Shown one piece after another: positions 1 to 9,232 of a stretch of DNA of 64,000 nucleotides. Numbering within the stretch: the first letter of the stretch is position 1; every line of letters begins with the position of its first letter. The stretch comes from Paraburkholderia fynbosensis (GTDB lineage Bacteria; Pseudomonadota; Gammaproteobacteria; Burkholderiales; Burkholderiaceae). The notes below the pieces were generated by a model. The model was not told where the DNA came from. It did no database searches and saw nothing but the letters and a program-made list of their open reading frames with translations. Location of the stretch: assembly GCF_902859935.1 (NCBI RefSeq), contig NZ_CADIKI010000021.1, forward strand, positions 62,001 through 126,000, given 5' to 3'. Made by a program: the position numbers and the translations under genes.

Positions 1-567
1 AACGCGCTCGCGAAGGCCTACGGCAACGCGCAGGCCAACGGTCAGCTGGCGATGGGCAAGGGCTACTCGGCCAATAGCGCATTGACGCCGCCGTTGCGCG
101 GCGACGGCAGCTCGCCGAAGGTCGACGCGTTCGTCGACAAGCTCGCCGCGCCAGCCCAGGCGGCGAGCGCCGCGACCGGCATTCCGGCACGCTTCATCAT
201 CGGCCAGGCCGCGCTCGAATCGGGCTGGGGCAAGAGTGAGATCAGGAAGACGGACGGTTCGCCAAGCCACAACGTGTTCGGCATCAAGGCGAGTAAGGAC
301 TGGACCGGCAAGACCGTCTCGACCGTCACGACCGAATATGTGAACGGCAAGCCGCAGCGCACCGTCGAGAAATTCCGCGCGTACGACTCGTATCAGGAAG
401 CGATGACCGATTACGCGAACCTGCTCAAGGGCAACCCGCGTTACGCGCAGGTGATCAATTCGTCGCGCGACGTGAACGGCTTTGCCAACGGCATGCAGCG
501 CGCGGGTTACGCGACCGACCCGCATTACGCCAAAAAACTGATGTCGATCATGCAGAAGATGGGCTGA
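1..567 (+). CDS. flgJ: Flagellar rod assembly peptidoglycan hydrolase FlgJ (3' part)
   Basis: The gene enters from the left edge already in frame, and 188 residues up to the TGA stop are visible. They form the C-terminal glucosaminidase-type domain of FlgJ, which opens the peptidoglycan so that the rod can cross the periplasm. The catalytic-type glutamate lies in AALESGWG (Glu codon at 217-219), followed by the typical NVFGIK segment and a C-terminal QRAGYATDPHYAKKL motif. The N-terminal rod-capping domain must lie upstream of the window. Its position before flgK/flgL matches the end of a standard flg operon. Identification is firm; only the 5' end is missing. Confidence 0.93.
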   Translation, partial: NALAKAYGNAQANGQLAMGKGYSANSALTPPLRGDGSSPKVDAFVDKLAAPAQAASAATGIPARFIIGQAALESGWGKSEIRKTDGSPSHNVFGIKASKDWTGKTVSTVTTEYVNGKPQRTVEKFRAYDSYQEAMTDYANLLKGNPRYAQVINSSRDVNGFANGMQRAGYATDPHYAKKLMSIMQKMG

Positions 568-673
568 TCTGCCGTCGATGCAGCGACGCAGTCATGCAGC
601 GGCATCGCGCCCTATCCACCCGCGAGAGGTCCTTGCGTTTTAACGTTTGCGGCAAATATTTCATTAAAGCCCC

Positions 674-700
674 TAAATTTTGGCTGGATGCTGCCGCTAA
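674..700 (+). promoter_or_regulatory. Sigma-28 (FliA) promoter upstream of the flagellar brake gene
   Basis: TAAA at 674-677, exactly 15 bases, then GCCGCTAA at 693-700. The known FliA consensus is TAAA-N15-GCCGATAA, so spacing is exact and only one -10 base differs. Transcription would begin near 707, about 110 bases before the likely start codon of the PilZ-domain gene. This would make that gene a late flagellar gene. Confidence 0.8.
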
Positions 701-818
701 TCAGCTAAGACCCGATACCGGAAAAGCGTCATAACGTCCGATTGAATGCGTGTGTCGCGGCTTCGATCGGGGCCGCGCGAAAACTCCGGCAGGAGCCCTG
801 GCACGCGCCCGCAAGAAC

Positions 819-1610
819 ATGCATACCGGCAAGCCCATGGATATGAATCAGTCGAACGGCCAGACCGACACGCACGGCCAGCCGCACGCCCCGCAAGACG
901 ATAGCGCGCCGGATTTCGGCCGCCGCAATCCGCTGGAGATCGGCGTTCAGTTGCGCAATCTCGTCAATCGCGGCGATTTCCTCACCGTCGAATATGCAGG
1001 CGGCCAGCTCGTGACGCGCCTGCTCGACGTCGACGTGCGCGGACGCACCTTCACCTTCGATTGGGGCGCGTTGTCCGACCAGAACGCGAGTCTGCTGGCC
1101 GCGCCGCGCTGCAAATTCCACGCGGCGCCGGACGGCGTGCGCCTCGAGTTCGTCACCGCGACGCCGCGCGAGACCCGCTTCGAAGGACTGCCCGCGTTCG
1201 AGGCCGACTTCCCCGAAGTGCTGTTTTACGTGCAACGCCGCGAGTATTTCCGCGTCGATGCGCCGATTCTCGATCCGTACATGTGCAGCGGCCGTCTGCC
1301 CGCGGGCGACACGTTCCGCTTCGAAGTGCACGATCTGTCGCTCGGCGGCGTTGGCATGCGCACCACGGATGAACGCGTCGCCGAATTGCCGATGGACACG
1401 CGCCTGGAAGATTGTGAACTGTCGCTCGGCGCGCTCGGCCGGCTGTCGCTCGATCTGCAACTGGTGTCGCACCGCGCCACGGCGTTGCCGAACGGCACGC
1501 AGCGCTACCAACTCGGTTTCCGTTTTCTGACGCTGCCGGGCAGCGCTGAAAACACGCTGCAACGTCTGATCACGCAGCTTGAAATGAAGCGCCGTTCGCT
1601 GGTGCGTTAA
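819..1610 (+). CDS. YcgR-like flagellar brake protein (YcgR-N and PilZ domains)
   Basis: The product is about 263 residues with the two-domain layout of YcgR: an N-terminal beta-barrel domain (about residues 35-130) and a C-terminal PilZ domain. The cyclic-di-GMP binding signature is intact: RREYFR encoded at 1236-1253 (RxxxR) and DLSLGG at 1332-1349 (D/NxSxxG). Proteins of this family bind c-di-GMP and slow the flagellar motor at the FliG/MotA interface. The start is uncertain. ATG at 819 is used here; in-frame ATGs at 837 and 843 and a GTG at 750 are alternatives, and none has a strong ribosome binding site. The sigma-28 site upstream and the position between flgJ and flgK support a motility role. 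Confidence 0.85.
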   Translation: MHTGKPMDMNQSNGQTDTHGQPHAPQDDSAPDFGRRNPLEIGVQLRNLVNRGDFLTVEYAGGQLVTRLLDVDVRGRTFTFDWGALSDQNASLLAAPRCKFHAAPDGVRLEFVTATPRETRFEGLPAFEADFPEVLFYVQRREYFRVDAPILDPYMCSGRLPAGDTFRFEVHDLSLGGVGMRTTDERVAELPMDTRLEDCELSLGALGRLSLDLQLVSHRATALPNGTQRYQLGFRFLTLPGSAENTLQRLITQLEMKRRSLVR

Positions 1611-1886
1611 GCGGATGCGGGGCGGGTGGACCGGCGTCGATCCAGGCCTTGCGCGCTTGCCGCGTGAGGAACGGGCCGCGCGCTTCGTCTGAACGAGCGC
1701 GGCGGAACGCACGCAATGAGGCGCACGTGAAGTCGCGCCAGCGCCGCGCCCGGCCAGCCTCGCAAACGTTGCAACAAAGTCGCGCACGCATCGCAATGGC
1801 CCTCAATTTTTTTCACTGTGGGCCGTTAAACAGACTGTTCAAGTAACGTGGCGGCATGTCTGCGGTGTCGCTCTTCAGGATGACGC

Positions 1887-3878
1887 ATGTCCAGCAATCT
1901 CTTAAACATCGGCCTCAGCGGACTCAATGCAGCCCAGTGGGGTTTGACGACGACCGGCGAGAACATCAGCAACGCGTCGACGCCTGGCTATTCGATCGAG
2001 ACGCCGGTCTATGCGGAAACCGGCGGCAGCTACACCGGTTCGGGCTATCTGCCGTCGGGCGTGTCGACGACCACCGTGCAGCGCCAATACAGCCAGTACC
2101 TCGCGACCCAGCTGAACAACGCGCAATCGTCGAGCAGCGCGCTGTCCACCTATAACACGATGATCACGCAGCTGAACAACCTGGTCGGCAGTCCGACTGC
2201 GGGGATCGCGAGCGCTATCACCGGTTACTTCACGGGCTTGCAGAACGTCGCCAACGGCGCGTCCAGCGTCTCGACGCGCCAGACGGCGATGAGCGATGCG
2301 CAGACACTCGCGAACCAGATCAACGCCGCCGGCGAGCAGTACGACCAGTTGCGCTCGAGCGTCAACACCCAACTGAGCAACGCGGTCACTCAGATCAACA
2401 GCTATACGCAACAGATCGCCCAGTTGAACACGCAGATCACCGCGGCGAGCAGCCAGGGCCAGCCGCCGAACCAACTGCTCGACCAGCGCGATCTGGCGGT
2501 ATCGAACCTGTCGCAACTGATCGGCGTGTCGGTCGTGCAGAACAACGGCGGCTATAGCGTGTTCATGTCCAATGGCCAGCCGCTCGTGTCCGCCGGCAAC
2601 AGCTTCAATCTCGGCACGGCGACGTCCGCCAGCGACCCGAGCGAACTATCGGTCCAGTATCTCGGCCAGGCCGGCGCGAAGCCGGCGCCGACGCCGCAGA
2701 CGTTGTCCGACACCAACGTTGCCGGCGGCACGCTCGGCGGCCTGCTGCAGTTCCGTTCGCAGACGCTCGACCCGGCGCAAGCGCAGCTCGGCGCCATCGC
2801 CACCAGTTTCGCCGCGCAGGTGAACGCGCAGAACGAACTCGGCATCACGCTGAACGGCACCGCGGGCGGCGCGCTGTTCACGGTCGGTTCGCCGACGGTG
2901 TATGCGAATGGGCAGAACACCGGCAACGCGTCGCTCTCCGTGTCGTTTGCCGACGCAACGCAGCCGACCACCAGCGATTACACGCTGTCGTACAACGGCA
3001 CCGCCTACACGCTGACCGACAACGCGACCGGCAGCATCGTGGGTTCGGCGACGAACCTCACCAACCCGATCGGCGGGCTGCAGTTCTCAGCCACCGGCAC
3101 GATGAAGGCCGGCGACTCGTTCTCGGTCGAACCGACGCGCGGCGCGCTGAACGGCTTCGCTTTGACGACCACGTCGCCGTCGGCGATCGCGGCCGCCTCG
3201 CCGGTGCTGGCGTCGGCCTCCGCGTCGAACACCGGCAGCGCGGCGATCACCCAGGGCGCCGTCACGGCGGGCTACAGCGCGCCGACCACGGCCTCGACCA
3301 TCACCTACACCGCGGGCACGGGCCTGACGGGTTTCCCGTTGAATTCGGTGGTGACGGTGGCCGGCACGCCGCCCACTTCGTACACGATCACCTCGGCGAC
3401 GACCGCCGTGCCGTACTCGCCCAGTTCGGGCGCGACGCTGACGATCGACAACCCGACCAACTCGACCGCTGCCGGCAGCATGAACGCCGTGACGGTCACG
3501 CTCAGCGGCACGCCTGCGGACGGCGACACGTTCTCGATCGGTCCGAACACCGGCGCGACCAACGACGGCCGCAACGCGCAACTGCTGTCGAACCTGACCA
3601 CCTCGAAGGTGATGTCGGGCGGCACGTCCACGCTGACGAGCGCGTACGCGTCCTACGTGAACGACATCGGCAATCAGGCGAGCCAAGTGCAGACGTCGAG
3701 CACCGCGCAGGCCTCCCTCGTCACACAGATCACCGCCGCGCAGCAGTCCGTGTCAGGTGTCAATATCAATGAGGAAGCAGCTAACCTGCTTCAGTATCAG
3801 CAGCTCTATCAGGCCAACAGCAAGGTCATCCAGACCGCGCAGACCCTGTTCCAGACGTTGCTCGGCATCTTCTCGTAA
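1887..3878 (+). CDS. flgK: Flagellar hook-filament junction protein FlgK (HAP1)
   Basis: FlgK is 663 residues. The N-terminus (LLNIGLSGLNAAQWGLTTTG, then NISNASTPGYS) is the flagellar basal-body rod/hook signature, and the C-terminus (NEEAANLLQYQQLYQANSKV) is the matching coiled-coil end. Both termini form the axial D0/D1 core, and the long Thr/Ser/Ala-rich middle is the surface-exposed part. A GTPADGDTF segment in the distal part also occurs in FlgL downstream, suggesting a shared outer module. AGGATGACGC precedes the ATG as a ribosome binding site. The 276 bases upstream (1611-1886) contain no gene and no clear sigma-28 site. flgL follows after 11 bases, so the two are co-transcribed. Confidence 0.97.
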   Translation: MSSNLLNIGLSGLNAAQWGLTTTGENISNASTPGYSIETPVYAETGGSYTGSGYLPSGVSTTTVQRQYSQYLATQLNNAQSSSSALSTYNTMITQLNNLVGSPTAGIASAITGYFTGLQNVANGASSVSTRQTAMSDAQTLANQINAAGEQYDQLRSSVNTQLSNAVTQINSYTQQIAQLNTQITAASSQGQPPNQLLDQRDLAVSNLSQLIGVSVVQNNGGYSVFMSNGQPLVSAGNSFNLGTATSASDPSELSVQYLGQAGAKPAPTPQTLSDTNVAGGTLGGLLQFRSQTLDPAQAQLGAIATSFAAQVNAQNELGITLNGTAGGALFTVGSPTVYANGQNTGNASLSVSFADATQPTTSDYTLSYNGTAYTLTDNATGSIVGSATNLTNPIGGLQFSATGTMKAGDSFSVEPTRGALNGFALTTTSPSAIAAASPVLASASASNTGSAAITQGAVTAGYSAPTTASTITYTAGTGLTGFPLNSVVTVAGTPPTSYTITSATTAVPYSPSSGATLTIDNPTNSTAAGSMNAVTVTLSGTPADGDTFSIGPNTGATNDGRNAQLLSNLTTSKVMSGGTSTLTSAYASYVNDIGNQASQVQTSSTAQASLVTQITAAQQSVSGVNINEEAANLLQYQQLYQANSKVIQTAQTLFQTLLGIFS

Positions 3879-3889
3879 GGCGTTGAACC

Positions 3890-5116
3890 ATGCGTATCTC
3901 CAGCTCGCAATACTTCAGCATGAACGTCGAGACAATGAGCAACCAGCAGGCTCAGTTGTCCCAGATCTACCAGGAAATCTCGAGCGGCATCAGCCTGAAC
4001 ACGGCGGCCGACAATCCGCTCGGTGCGGCCCAGGCGGTGCAGTTGAGTTCGACGGCGACGGCGCTGTCGCAATACACGACCAACCAGAGCGCCGCGCTGT
4101 CGTCGCTGCAGGCCGAGGACTCGACGCTCAGCGGTGTGCTCAGCACGCTGCAAAGCGTGAACACGCAAGTGCTCAGAGCGGGCGACGGTGGGCTGAACGA
4201 TTCGAACCGCAGCGCCATTGCCGCCGAGCTGACAACCCTGCGCGACCAGTTGCTGACCTACGCCAACGCGACCGACGGCGCGGGCAATTCGCTGTTCTCC
4301 GGATTTCAGAACAGCACGCAGGCATTTACGACCGACCCGAGCGGCAACGTCGTCTATTCGGGCGATACCGGCACGCGCACCGTGCAGGTCACCGACAGTA
4401 ACCAGGTGGCGACGGGCGACAACGGGCTTACCGTGTTCATGAGCGTCGGCGCGGTCAATGCGGAGCCGGTCGCCGGCGGCAGTTCGACCAACCAGGGCAC
4501 CGGCGTGATCGGCTCGGTGACGGTCAACGATCCGACCAACGCAGCGAACGCGGACGCGTATCAGATCCAGTTCACCGGCAGCGGCGCGTCGCAGACCTAT
4601 ACCATCACGGACACGACCACCGGCGTCGCAGGCACGCCGCAAGCCTATACCGATGGAGCCAACATCACGATGGGCGGTCAGACTGTCGCGATCACCGGCA
4701 CACCGGCCGACGGTGACACCTTTACGGTCAAGACGGCCAAGCAGGCTGGCACGGACGTGTTCGCCAACATCAACGCGATGATCGCCGCACTGCAACAGCC
4801 GGTGGCGGGGAATACTGCGGCGACCGCGAACCTGCAGAACGCGCTGAACACTGGCCTCACGCAGTTGTCCAACACGCTGAGCAACGTGACGGCGGTGCAG
4901 GCGTCCGTGGGCGGGCGCGAGCAGGAGGTGAAGGCGCTGCAAACCGTCACGCAGACCAACTCGCTGCAAACGCAAAGCAACCTCGCGGACCTGACCCAGA
5001 CCGACATGGTGGCGACGATCAGCAAGTACACGATGCAGCAGGCGGCGTTGCAGGCTTCGCAGCAAGCGTTCGTGCAAATCCAGAACATGTCGCTGTTCCA
5101 GTACATCAACAACTGA
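3890..5116 (+). CDS. flgL: Flagellar hook-filament junction protein FlgL (HAP3)
   Basis: The protein has 408 residues. It begins MRISSSQYF and carries the flagellin-like N-terminal helix SQIYQEISSGISLNTAADNP. The C-terminal helix DLTQTDMVATISKYTMQQAA is also flagellin-like. FlgL joins FlgK to the flagellin filament. The middle contains VAITGTPADGDTF, resembling a segment of the adjacent FlgK. It starts 11 bases after flgK and ends at a strong terminator, so flgKL form a two-gene unit. Confidence 0.96.
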   Translation: MRISSSQYFSMNVETMSNQQAQLSQIYQEISSGISLNTAADNPLGAAQAVQLSSTATALSQYTTNQSAALSSLQAEDSTLSGVLSTLQSVNTQVLRAGDGGLNDSNRSAIAAELTTLRDQLLTYANATDGAGNSLFSGFQNSTQAFTTDPSGNVVYSGDTGTRTVQVTDSNQVATGDNGLTVFMSVGAVNAEPVAGGSSTNQGTGVIGSVTVNDPTNAANADAYQIQFTGSGASQTYTITDTTTGVAGTPQAYTDGANITMGGQTVAITGTPADGDTFTVKTAKQAGTDVFANINAMIAALQQPVAGNTAATANLQNALNTGLTQLSNTLSNVTAVQASVGGREQEVKALQTVTQTNSLQTQSNLADLTQTDMVATISKYTMQQAALQASQQAFVQIQNMSLFQYINN

Positions 5117-5132
5117 TGCACGAACGCGACAG

Positions 5133-5161
5133 AAAAAAAACCGGCGCGAGCCGGTTTTTTT
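5133..5161. terminator. Bidirectional intrinsic terminator between flgL and fliR
   Basis: Eight A, then CCGGC (5141-5145), loop GCGA, GCCGG (5150-5154), then seven T. The A and T runs make it work on both strands, ending flgKL on the plus strand and the fliL-R block on the minus strand. Confidence 0.93.
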
Positions 5162-5203
5162 ATGCCGTGAATTCCGGCGCGAAGGGTCTGCCGAGCCGCG
5201 GCG

Positions 5204-5986
5204 TTATCGCAAGCCCGCCGCGACCCGCCCCATCTCGTCGATGCCGCCGTCGAACAGCCGCACGAAGAACGGGATCATATTGGGCAGCATCAGTTGCACC
5301 AGCAGCAGACCAACCAGCATCGTGAGCGGAAAGCCGATCTGGAACACGCCGATCTGCGGTGCGGCGCGATTGAGAATGCCGAGCGCGAGGTTGGCGATCA
5401 GCAGCGCCACCACCACCGGCAGCGACAGCAGCAAGCCCGCCGCGAAGATCGAGCCGCCCCAGTTGGCGAGCGTCTGCCAGCCGTGCGGCGCGAGCAGGTT
5501 CGCCGATACCGGCACCGACTGGAACGTCGTCACCAGCGCGGCCAGCATCTGCAAGTGGCCGTCGACGGAAAGAAACACCAGCATCGCGATGGTCGTCATG
5601 TAGCGCGAGATCACCACGCCCGAGCCGGTCGCCTGTGCGTCGAAGAAGGTCGCGAAGCCGAGGCCCATGCCGAGGCCGATGAAGTAGCCGGTGGCGTCGA
5701 TCGCCTGGAAGACGACCTGCATCGTCACGCCGAGCGCGATGCCGATCAGGAACTGGTTGACGAGCACCCACACGCCGGCCGCCGAAAACACCGTGACTTG
5801 CGGCATGGCGCCGATCGTCGGCGCGACAATGATGGTGGTGAAAGCGGCAAGGCCGATCTTCACACGGGCAGGCATCGACACGTTGCTGAACACCGGCGCG
5901 GTGGCGATCAGCGCGGCGATCCGCGCGAACGGCCAGAGGAACGCGGTCAGCCAGCCGTTCAGTTGAGCGTAAGTGACCGTGAACAT
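5204..5986 (-). CDS. fliR: Flagellar export gate protein FliR
   Basis: FliR is 260 residues, the usual family length, and almost entirely hydrophobic with about six membrane-associated helices (for example WLTAFLWPFARIAALIATAP near the start). It forms the type III export gate together with FliP and FliQ. It is the last gene of the minus-strand block and starts 25 bases after fliQ. The bidirectional terminator lies about 40 bases beyond its stop. Confidence 0.96.
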   Translation of the reverse strand: MFTVTYAQLNGWLTAFLWPFARIAALIATAPVFSNVSMPARVKIGLAAFTTIIVAPTIGAMPQVTVFSAAGVWVLVNQFLIGIALGVTMQVVFQAIDATGYFIGLGMGLGFATFFDAQATGSGVVISRYMTTIAMLVFLSVDGHLQMLAALVTTFQSVPVSANLLAPHGWQTLANWGGSIFAAGLLLSLPVVVALLIANLALGILNRAAPQIGVFQIGFPLTMLVGLLLVQLMLPNMIPFFVRLFDGGIDEMGRVAAGLR

Positions 5987-6011
5987 GGCGAGGGAAGTGG
6001 CGGCGCGCCGC

Positions 6012-6281
6012 TCAGTTGACGAGCGTCGGAATACTGGTGAGCGTGTGACGCAGATAGTCGAGCATCGTCGTCAGCATCCACGGGCCGGCGATCACCATCG
6101 TGACGGCGATCGCAAGCAGCTTCGGAATGAACGAGAGCGTCGATTCGTTGATCTGCGTGGCCGCCTGGAACAGACTCACCACCAGGCCGACGACCAGCGC
6201 GACCAGCAGGAGCGGGGCGGCCAACAGCAGGCCGACATACATCGCCTGGTGGGCCAGCGTCATGACTGCTTCAGGTGTCAT
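6012..6281 (-). CDS. fliQ: Flagellar export gate protein FliQ
   Basis: The product is 89 residues with two long hydrophobic helices separated by the conserved QINESTLSFIPK loop, the hallmark of FliQ/SctS proteins. It is part of the FliPQR export gate in the inner membrane. It lies between fliP and fliR with short gaps of 24 and 25 bases, so all three are in one transcript. Confidence 0.97.
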   Translation of the reverse strand: MTPEAVMTLAHQAMYVGLLLAAPLLLVALVVGLVVSLFQAATQINESTLSFIPKLLAIAVTMVIAGPWMLTTMLDYLRHTLTSIPTLVN

Positions 6282-6305
6282 GGTGAGTGCGCCAAAAAAT
6301 GCGGG

Positions 6306-7145
6306 TTAAACGAAACTCTGCGCGAGCGAGCCGAGCAGCAACTGCCAGCCGTCGACCAGTACGAACAGCATCAGCTTGAACGGCAGCGAGATGGTGGCGG
6401 GCGACACCATCATCATCCCCATCGACATCAGCACGCTCGCCACCACCATGTCGATGATGAGGAACGGGATGAAGATCGTGAAGCCGATCGTGAAGCCGGT
6501 CTTCAGTTCGCTGGTCACGAACGAGGGCACGAGGAGCGACAGCGGCACGTCTTCCGGACCCTGCATCGGCGCCGCGTGCGAGATGCGCGCGAATAGCGCG
6601 AGATCGCTTTCGCGGGTCTGGCGCAGCATGAACGTCTTGAACGGCGCGACGCCGCGCGAGACCGCCTGGTCCATCGAGATCGTGCCGTCGGAAAACGGCT
6701 TGTAGCCCTCACTGTAGGCCTTGTCGAGCACCGGCGACATCACGAACAGTGTGAGGAACAGCGCGAGACCGACCAGCACCTGATTCGGCGGCGTGGTAGT
6801 CGTGCCGAGCGCCTGACGCAGCAGCGACAACACGATGATGATGCGCGTGAAGCTCGTCATCATCAACACCATCGCCGGGAGGAACGACAGCATCGTGAGC
6901 AGCAGCATCGTCTGCACGCTCAGCGAGTAGGTGGTGCCGCCGTTCGGACCGGGGCTCGTGTTGAACGCCGGCAGGCCGGCGGTTTGCGCGAACGACAGCG
7001 TCGGCAGCGCGAGCATCAGCGCGGGCACGACGAGGGGCAGCGCCAGTGGCGCGACACGGCGCAACACTTTGAGTGCGGCTTGCGCCGGGGCAGGGCGTGC
7101 GTCACGCAGCGACGAAACGCTGACTTGCATGGAACTGAACTGCAT
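6306..7145 (-). CDS. fliP: Flagellar export gate protein FliP
   Basis: The 279-residue protein has an N-terminal signal-like hydrophobic stretch (residues about 30-54), as is usual for FliP, followed by the core with the conserved TSFTRIIIVLSLLRQALG and PPNQVLVGLALFLT segments. FliP forms a pentameric ring with FliQ and FliR. Its start codon overlaps the last base of fliO, indicating translational coupling. The first ~35 residues are longer than in some relatives, but the downstream core is fully conserved. Confidence 0.96.
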   Translation of the reverse strand: MQFSSMQVSVSSLRDARPAPAQAALKVLRRVAPLALPLVVPALMLALPTLSFAQTAGLPAFNTSPGPNGGTTYSLSVQTMLLLTMLSFLPAMVLMMTSFTRIIIVLSLLRQALGTTTTPPNQVLVGLALFLTLFVMSPVLDKAYSEGYKPFSDGTISMDQAVSRGVAPFKTFMLRQTRESDLALFARISHAAPMQGPEDVPLSLLVPSFVTSELKTGFTIGFTIFIPFLIIDMVVASVLMSMGMMMVSPATISLPFKLMLFVLVDGWQLLLGSLAQSFV

Positions 7146-7723
7146 TACCGATCCCCGCCGCCGTGCGCGTTGAAACGTTTGCCTACTTCACCCTTCAAAG
7201 CGTCGCGAAAGCGTTGAGCGAAGGTGCCCGGCAGCGGTGCGCGAGCAGCGCCGTTTTGCGGGGCCGTAACGGCGACGCTATCGGGCGTGGCGGAGCCCGC
7301 TGGCATCGTATGCAGGAGACGCACGTTGCCGGGCGCCGCGCCGAGCACGAGCCACGTGTCGCCGATCTCGACGACCGCGACGCGCTCCTTGCCGCCGAGC
7401 GACGCACCGCCGACGGTCTTCACGAGCCCGCCGCGCTGGCCCGGCTGCAGGCCGAAGCGGCGCGCAAGCCACGCGCAACCGAACACCAGACCGATCACGA
7501 CCAGCAGGCCGACGATCGTTTGCAATACCGCGCCGACGCCGAGCGCCGGAACGGACGAGCCGGCGCCGACACCCGAAGCGATGTTCGCGGCGTTGTTGAC
7601 CGCGTTCATGTCGGCGGCATGCGCCGATAGGGGCACGGCGAGCGCCGCCGTGGCGACCACGCCGGCGCGAAGCAGGGCTTCCCGCGAAGCGTTCAGCACG
7701 GCGCGTGCGGTCAAGCGTTTCAT
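7145..7723 (-). CDS. fliO: Flagellar biogenesis protein FliO
   Basis: The protein is 192 residues. An N-terminal signal-like helix ending in AHA is followed by a membrane helix (LQTIVGLLVVIGLVFGCAWL) and a small cytoplasmic domain with the FliO pattern KERVAVVEIGDTWLVLG. FliO is a scaffold for FliP ring assembly. It overlaps fliN by four bases (ATGA) and fliP by one base. Sequence conservation in this family is weak; the assignment rests on both domain pattern and position. Confidence 0.92.
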   Translation of the reverse strand: MKRLTARAVLNASREALLRAGVVATAALAVPLSAHAADMNAVNNAANIASGVGAGSSVPALGVGAVLQTIVGLLVVIGLVFGCAWLARRFGLQPGQRGGLVKTVGGASLGGKERVAVVEIGDTWLVLGAAPGNVRLLHTMPAGSATPDSVAVTAPQNGAARAPLPGTFAQRFRDALKGEVGKRFNAHGGGDR

Positions 7724-8184
7724 CGATTCAACTTCCGGATGCGTTCGGACGGCGTGATGATGTCGGTCAAACGGATGCCGAACTTGTCGTTCACGACCAC
7801 CACTTCACCCTGAGCGATCAGGCAGCCGTTGACCAGCACGTCCATCGGTTCGCCGGCGAGGCCGTCCAGCTCCACCACCGAGCCCTGCGCGAGTTGCAAC
7901 AGGTTGCGGATCGCGATCTTGGTGCGACCGAGTTCGACGGTCATCTGGACCGGAATGTCCAGGATCATGTCGATGTCGTTGCGTGTCGAGGTCGGCTCGA
8001 CTTTCGAGAGCGGCTGGAACACGCCGGCCGTCGTCGCGCTGACTTCGCTGTTGTCGTTCTGCTCGGCCAGCGCGCTGGCCCAGTCGGCCATCGCGTCATC
8101 GTCCTCGGCCGCGCCGGCGGCCAGTTGCGGCTCGCCGGCAGCCAGTTCGGCCTCGGGCTTTGCGTTCAGGTCACTCATATCCAC
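7720..8184 (-). CDS. fliN: Flagellar motor switch protein FliN
   Basis: The product is 154 residues. The C-terminal ~80 residues are the SpoA/surface presentation domain (IPVQMTVELGRTKIAIRNLL, later LVNGCLIAQGEVVVVNDKFG). The N-terminal ~70 residues are acidic, variable and probably flexible. FliN forms the lower C-ring with FliM and receives export cargo through FliH. The gene overlaps fliM by 14 bases and fliO by 4. Confidence 0.96.
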   Translation of the reverse strand: MDMSDLNAKPEAELAAGEPQLAAGAAEDDDAMADWASALAEQNDNSEVSATTAGVFQPLSKVEPTSTRNDIDMILDIPVQMTVELGRTKIAIRNLLQLAQGSVVELDGLAGEPMDVLVNGCLIAQGEVVVVNDKFGIRLTDIITPSERIRKLNR

Positions 8185-9169
8185 CTTCCTTCATCGTGTC
8201 GGCTGCGCTGATCATTTTCTGGACCCGCAACGCGTACTGACCATTGAAAATTCCGTAGCCGCATTCCATCACCGGCACGCCATCGACTTTCGCCGTGATG
8301 CGCTCGGGGATGTTGATCGGCAGAACATCGCCTTTGCGCATGTTCAGGATCTGTTCGAACGTAACCGGCACCTGCGCGAGGTCGGCGCTCAGCTCCACTT
8401 CCGCCGCCTGCACCTGCTGCGACAGCACGCGCACCCAGCGGCGGTCGATGTCCATCGCTTCGCCCTGAATCGGCGAAGAGAGGACGTCGCGGATCGGCTC
8501 GATCATCGAATACGGCATGCAGATGTGCAGCGTGCCGCCCGTCGTGCCGAACTCGATCGAGAACTGCGTGACGATCACGATTTCATTCGGCGTGGCGACG
8601 TTGGCGAACTGCGTGTGCATTTCCGAGCGCACATATTCGAACTGCAGCGGCCGCACGCTTTTCCACGACGCCGCGTAGTGCTCGAACGTCAGATTGAGCA
8701 GCTTCATGATGATGCGCTGCTCGGTCTGCGTGAAGTCGCGCCCTTCGACGCGGGTATGGAAGCGTCCATCGCCGCCGAACAGGTTGTCGACCACGAAGAA
8801 CACGAGGTTCGGGTCGAACACGAACAGCGACGTGCCGCGCAACGGCTTCACGTGGACCAGGTTCAGGTTGGTCGGGATCGGCAGGTTGCGGGTGAATTCG
8901 CTGTACTTCTGCACCTTCACCGGACCGACGGAGATTTCCGCCGAACGCCGCATGAAGTTGAAAATCCCGACGCGCAACAGACGCGCGAAACGGTCGTTGA
9001 TGATTTCGAGGCCGGGCATCCGGCCGCGAACGATGCGTTCCTGCGTCGCGATGTTGTACGGGCGTACGCCCGAGCGGTCGCTTTGCTCGGCTTCCGAGTC
9101 GGACTCGCCGGTGACGCCCTTGAGGAGGGCATCGACCTCCTCCTGGGACATGAACTCTTCGTGGCCCAT
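8171..9169 (-). CDS. fliM: Flagellar motor switch protein FliM
   Basis: FliM is 332 residues. It starts with the CheY-P binding peptide MSQEEVDALLKGV at residue 7, then the middle domain and a C-terminal SpoA domain. FliM transmits the CheY-P signal to FliG and sets the direction of rotation. ATG at 9169 is chosen because GAGGAA stands seven bases upstream; ATG at 9151 is a less likely alternative. fliL lies 63 bases upstream. Confidence 0.97.
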   Translation of the reverse strand: MGHEEFMSQEEVDALLKGVTGESDSEAEQSDRSGVRPYNIATQERIVRGRMPGLEIINDRFARLLRVGIFNFMRRSAEISVGPVKVQKYSEFTRNLPIPTNLNLVHVKPLRGTSLFVFDPNLVFFVVDNLFGGDGRFHTRVEGRDFTQTEQRIIMKLLNLTFEHYAASWKSVRPLQFEYVRSEMHTQFANVATPNEIVIVTQFSIEFGTTGGTLHICMPYSMIEPIRDVLSSPIQGEAMDIDRRWVRVLSQQVQAAEVELSADLAQVPVTFEQILNMRKGDVLPINIPERITAKVDGVPVMECGYGIFNGQYALRVQKMISAADTMKEGGYE

Positions 9170-9232
9170 TGCTTATTCCTCGTGCGTCCCGTGGCGGTTG
9201 ATGGTGGCGGCGCTAGATAACGTCACTGAGCG

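Noticed and set aside
1611..1886. Sigma-28 promoter for flgKL
   Set aside because: Several TAAA-like words occur, but none is followed at the right distance by a GCCGATAA-like box; left unassigned.
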